Part shown: positions 62,280-64,000 of the stretch, piece by piece | Position numbering within the stretch: the first letter of the stretch is position 1 | Layout of the letters: every line of letters begins with the position of its first letter | Source: Boswellia sacra | Lineage: Eukaryota; Streptophyta; Magnoliopsida; Sapindales; Burseraceae | NCBI GenBank assembly: GCA_013180625.2 | Contig: SNVD02012978.1 | Coordinates: 372,001-436,000 of the forward strand | Length of the DNA stretch: 64,000 nt | Reading direction: 5' to 3' | The notes under the pieces: model-generated | Database searches by the model: none | Told to the model about the DNA's origin: nothing | Seen by the model: only the letters and a program-made list of their open reading frames with translations | Program-made: the position numbers and the translations under genes

Positions 62280-63555
62280 GGGATAATATGATAAACTACC
62301 CCTGAAGTTTAGCTAATTATCATGCGGAAAGCCTCTTATATAAATATATCAACGTGATCCCTAACGTTTGCGTTTAAGCTTCATCCAGGTCCAACCAACA
62401 GATTCTGTTAGCTTTCAAATTAACGTTTTAGGGTATTTTAGTAAAATGACATAATTTATATGGGATAATATCATAAACCACTCCTGAAGTTTAGTTAATT
62501 ATCATGCAGAAAGCCTCTTATGTAAATATATTAGCACGGTCCCTAACGTTTGCATTTAAGCTTCATCCAGGTCCAGCCAACAGATTCCGTTTGTGTAGAA
62601 ACTAAGAAAAAATTAAAAATACCATTTTGCCCTTACTTTTATATCCTTTCTTCTTTTTTTTCGCAGTCGAAAATCCAATCCCTTTTCACACCCACAGTTA
62701 CCTCTCTCACCCCAACCTCTCAATCTCCAAACATAGCTTTGGCTGGCTACTGGTTCTTTATAAAATTTCAGCTTGAGAATTTTTTTTGTCTTTATTTTGT
62801 TGCTTCATTTCAATACGTAGTGTTTGTGAATGTTTTCTTAGGTTGAGAAAATTTTTAAAGAAGTTAGTGAGGAAAAAGAAAAGCATGCCAGTTTTGGGTT
62901 TTAGAATTTTTGCATAATTTTTTTAAACATAATTGTTGAAATAATCTGGATTTAATTTTGAATATTTGATTCTTTTTTTTTAATAACTTTGTGATTGAGT
63001 TGAGATGATGGGTGTTGATGGTGGAGGAAAATTCGGTGCTATCATGGTAGAGTCTTATGACGTATATTTTTTTATTTAAATGAATTTGATGGTGGTGATA
63101 GTGGCTATGGTGGTTATGGATGGTGATGCTTGTGTGATATGAAATGAAGATTTTAGAAAAGAAAATTCAAGGGTTAGTTTTTTGTTTACTGATATGAAAT
63201 TATGTCATTTTACTAAAATACCCCAAAATGTTAATTTGAAAGCTAGCGGAATTTGTTGGCTGGACCTGGATGAAGCTTAAATGCAAACGTTAGGGACTGC
63301 GCTGATATATTTACATAAGAGGCTTTCCGTATGATAATTAGCTAAACTTCAAGGTGGTTTATGATATTATCCCATATGAAATTATGTAATTTTACTAAAA
63401 TACCCCAAAACGTTAATTTGAAATCTAACAGAATCTGTTGGCTGGACCTCGATGAAGTTTAGACACAAACGTTAGGGATGACGCTGATATATTTACATAA
63501 GAGGCTTTCCGCATGTACTTAGCTAAACTTCAAGGGTGGTTTATGATATTATCCC
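62280..63555. mobile_element. Doubled-arm foldback element B (Mutator-like target duplication)
   Basis: It begins GGGATAATATGATAAAC and ends, inverted, GGGATAATATCATAAAC. It is flanked by a perfect 10-bp repeat AATAAATAAT (62270-62279, 63556-63565). The arm of 182 bp occurs twice on the left (62280-62461, then from 62462) and twice inverted on the right (ending at 63373, then 63374-63555). Shared words include CTAACGTTTGC and GGCTTTCCG or its complement. The roughly 0.6 kb centre is non-coding (TA- and T-rich). No transposase. Confidence 0.75.
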
Positions 63556-63565
63556 AATAAATAAT

Positions 63566-64000
63566 GAAGAAACATGAAAAGGAAAACTAAGGAAAATGAA
63601 TTTGTGCCCTTTGAACTTTTATTTAGTCGTTCTTGATAAACAACAAACCCAAACAACCAAATCCATACAATCTGATTAAATTACACAAATTTATTGGGTG
63701 GATAAATTAAAGGAAAATTATAGATGTTTTAAGAAATAAAATAGGATTTACTTTCCAATAACTCTGTGCTAAGTCAGGTTATATGAGTTTAGTTGTATAT
63801 CTGGAATTATTCTTTTTTTTTTTCTAATTATACCTGCTTTTTATAACACAGAATATATGGAAGTTTGGTAAGCTTACGTGTCATGCCTTTGAGGCTTACA
63901 CCTGGTTGAAGTATCTTCTCTTGTGCTTACATCTAATGTTCTTTTCCTTCTATTTAAATTCTCTTAAGGTTCTTCAGAAGACTTTAACTTCTCTAAAAGA
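63566..64000. other. AT-rich intergenic DNA at the window edge
   Basis: No gene is supported within the window. Confidence 0.5.

Noticed and set aside
1..64000. tRNA or rRNA genes
   Set aside because: I looked for tRNA A/B box and cloverleaf patterns; the tRNA-like words found are retrotransposon primer sites only.

Overview
The window is nuclear DNA of a flowering plant, most likely a eudicot. The evidence is AT-rich DNA full of nested LTR retrotransposons with plant tRNA-Met primer sites, CACTA-type ends, MITE-like foldbacks, CC-NBS-LRR (RPS5-like) resistance gene relics, and an intron-containing relic of the plant HECT ligase UPL1/UPL2. The species cannot be fixed from sequence alone. I found no intact, clearly functional host gene. 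Every recognisable host gene is a pseudogene or fragment, so this is a decayed NLR cluster filled with transposons.

Layout. 1-2885: short LTR element on the minus strand carrying only gag and protease (TR-GAG-like), cut by the window edge. 4275-5508: TRIM-like element. 6324-7598: foldback element with a large hairpin. 9674-12279: first CC-NBS-LRR pseudogene (minus). 14335-27140: full-length Ty3/gypsy chromovirus (Tekay/Del-like, minus) with 2.1 kb LTRs and target duplication ATATT. Its gag-pol is split by a 3.6 kb CACTA-like transposon (20013-23647) that appears to carry exons of an unidentified host gene. 29521-30040: a second CACTA-like end. 30377-30590: fragment of an Lsi2/ArsB-type transporter. 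31606-41006: UPL1/UPL2-like pseudogene (minus, nine exons seen). A young Ty1/copia element (32216-37686, plus, target duplication AAATC) sits in one of its introns. 45230-45880: 3' relics of lost NLR copies. 47740-49825: second NLR pseudogene (minus) with a deletion of roughly 700 bp. 53296-54730 and 62280-63555: two foldbacks with doubled arms and 9-10 bp target duplications. 55388-61774: older copia element with unusual TA...CT LTR ends, its gag interrupted by a 1.4 kb solo LTR.

How it fits together. The two NLR pseudogenes are paralogs in the same orientation about 36 kb apart. They share 3' sequence with two further relics, so a tandem NLR array probably existed and was expanded by transposons. 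Many inactivating changes in the transposons and the UPL relic are C-to-T or G-to-A, several at CG or CHG sites, as expected in methylated, silenced DNA. The regions most worth a second look are the bZIP/RY-like motif clusters of the young copia element, the broken and atypical splice sites of the UPL relic, the exon-bearing CACTA element and the doubled-arm foldbacks.
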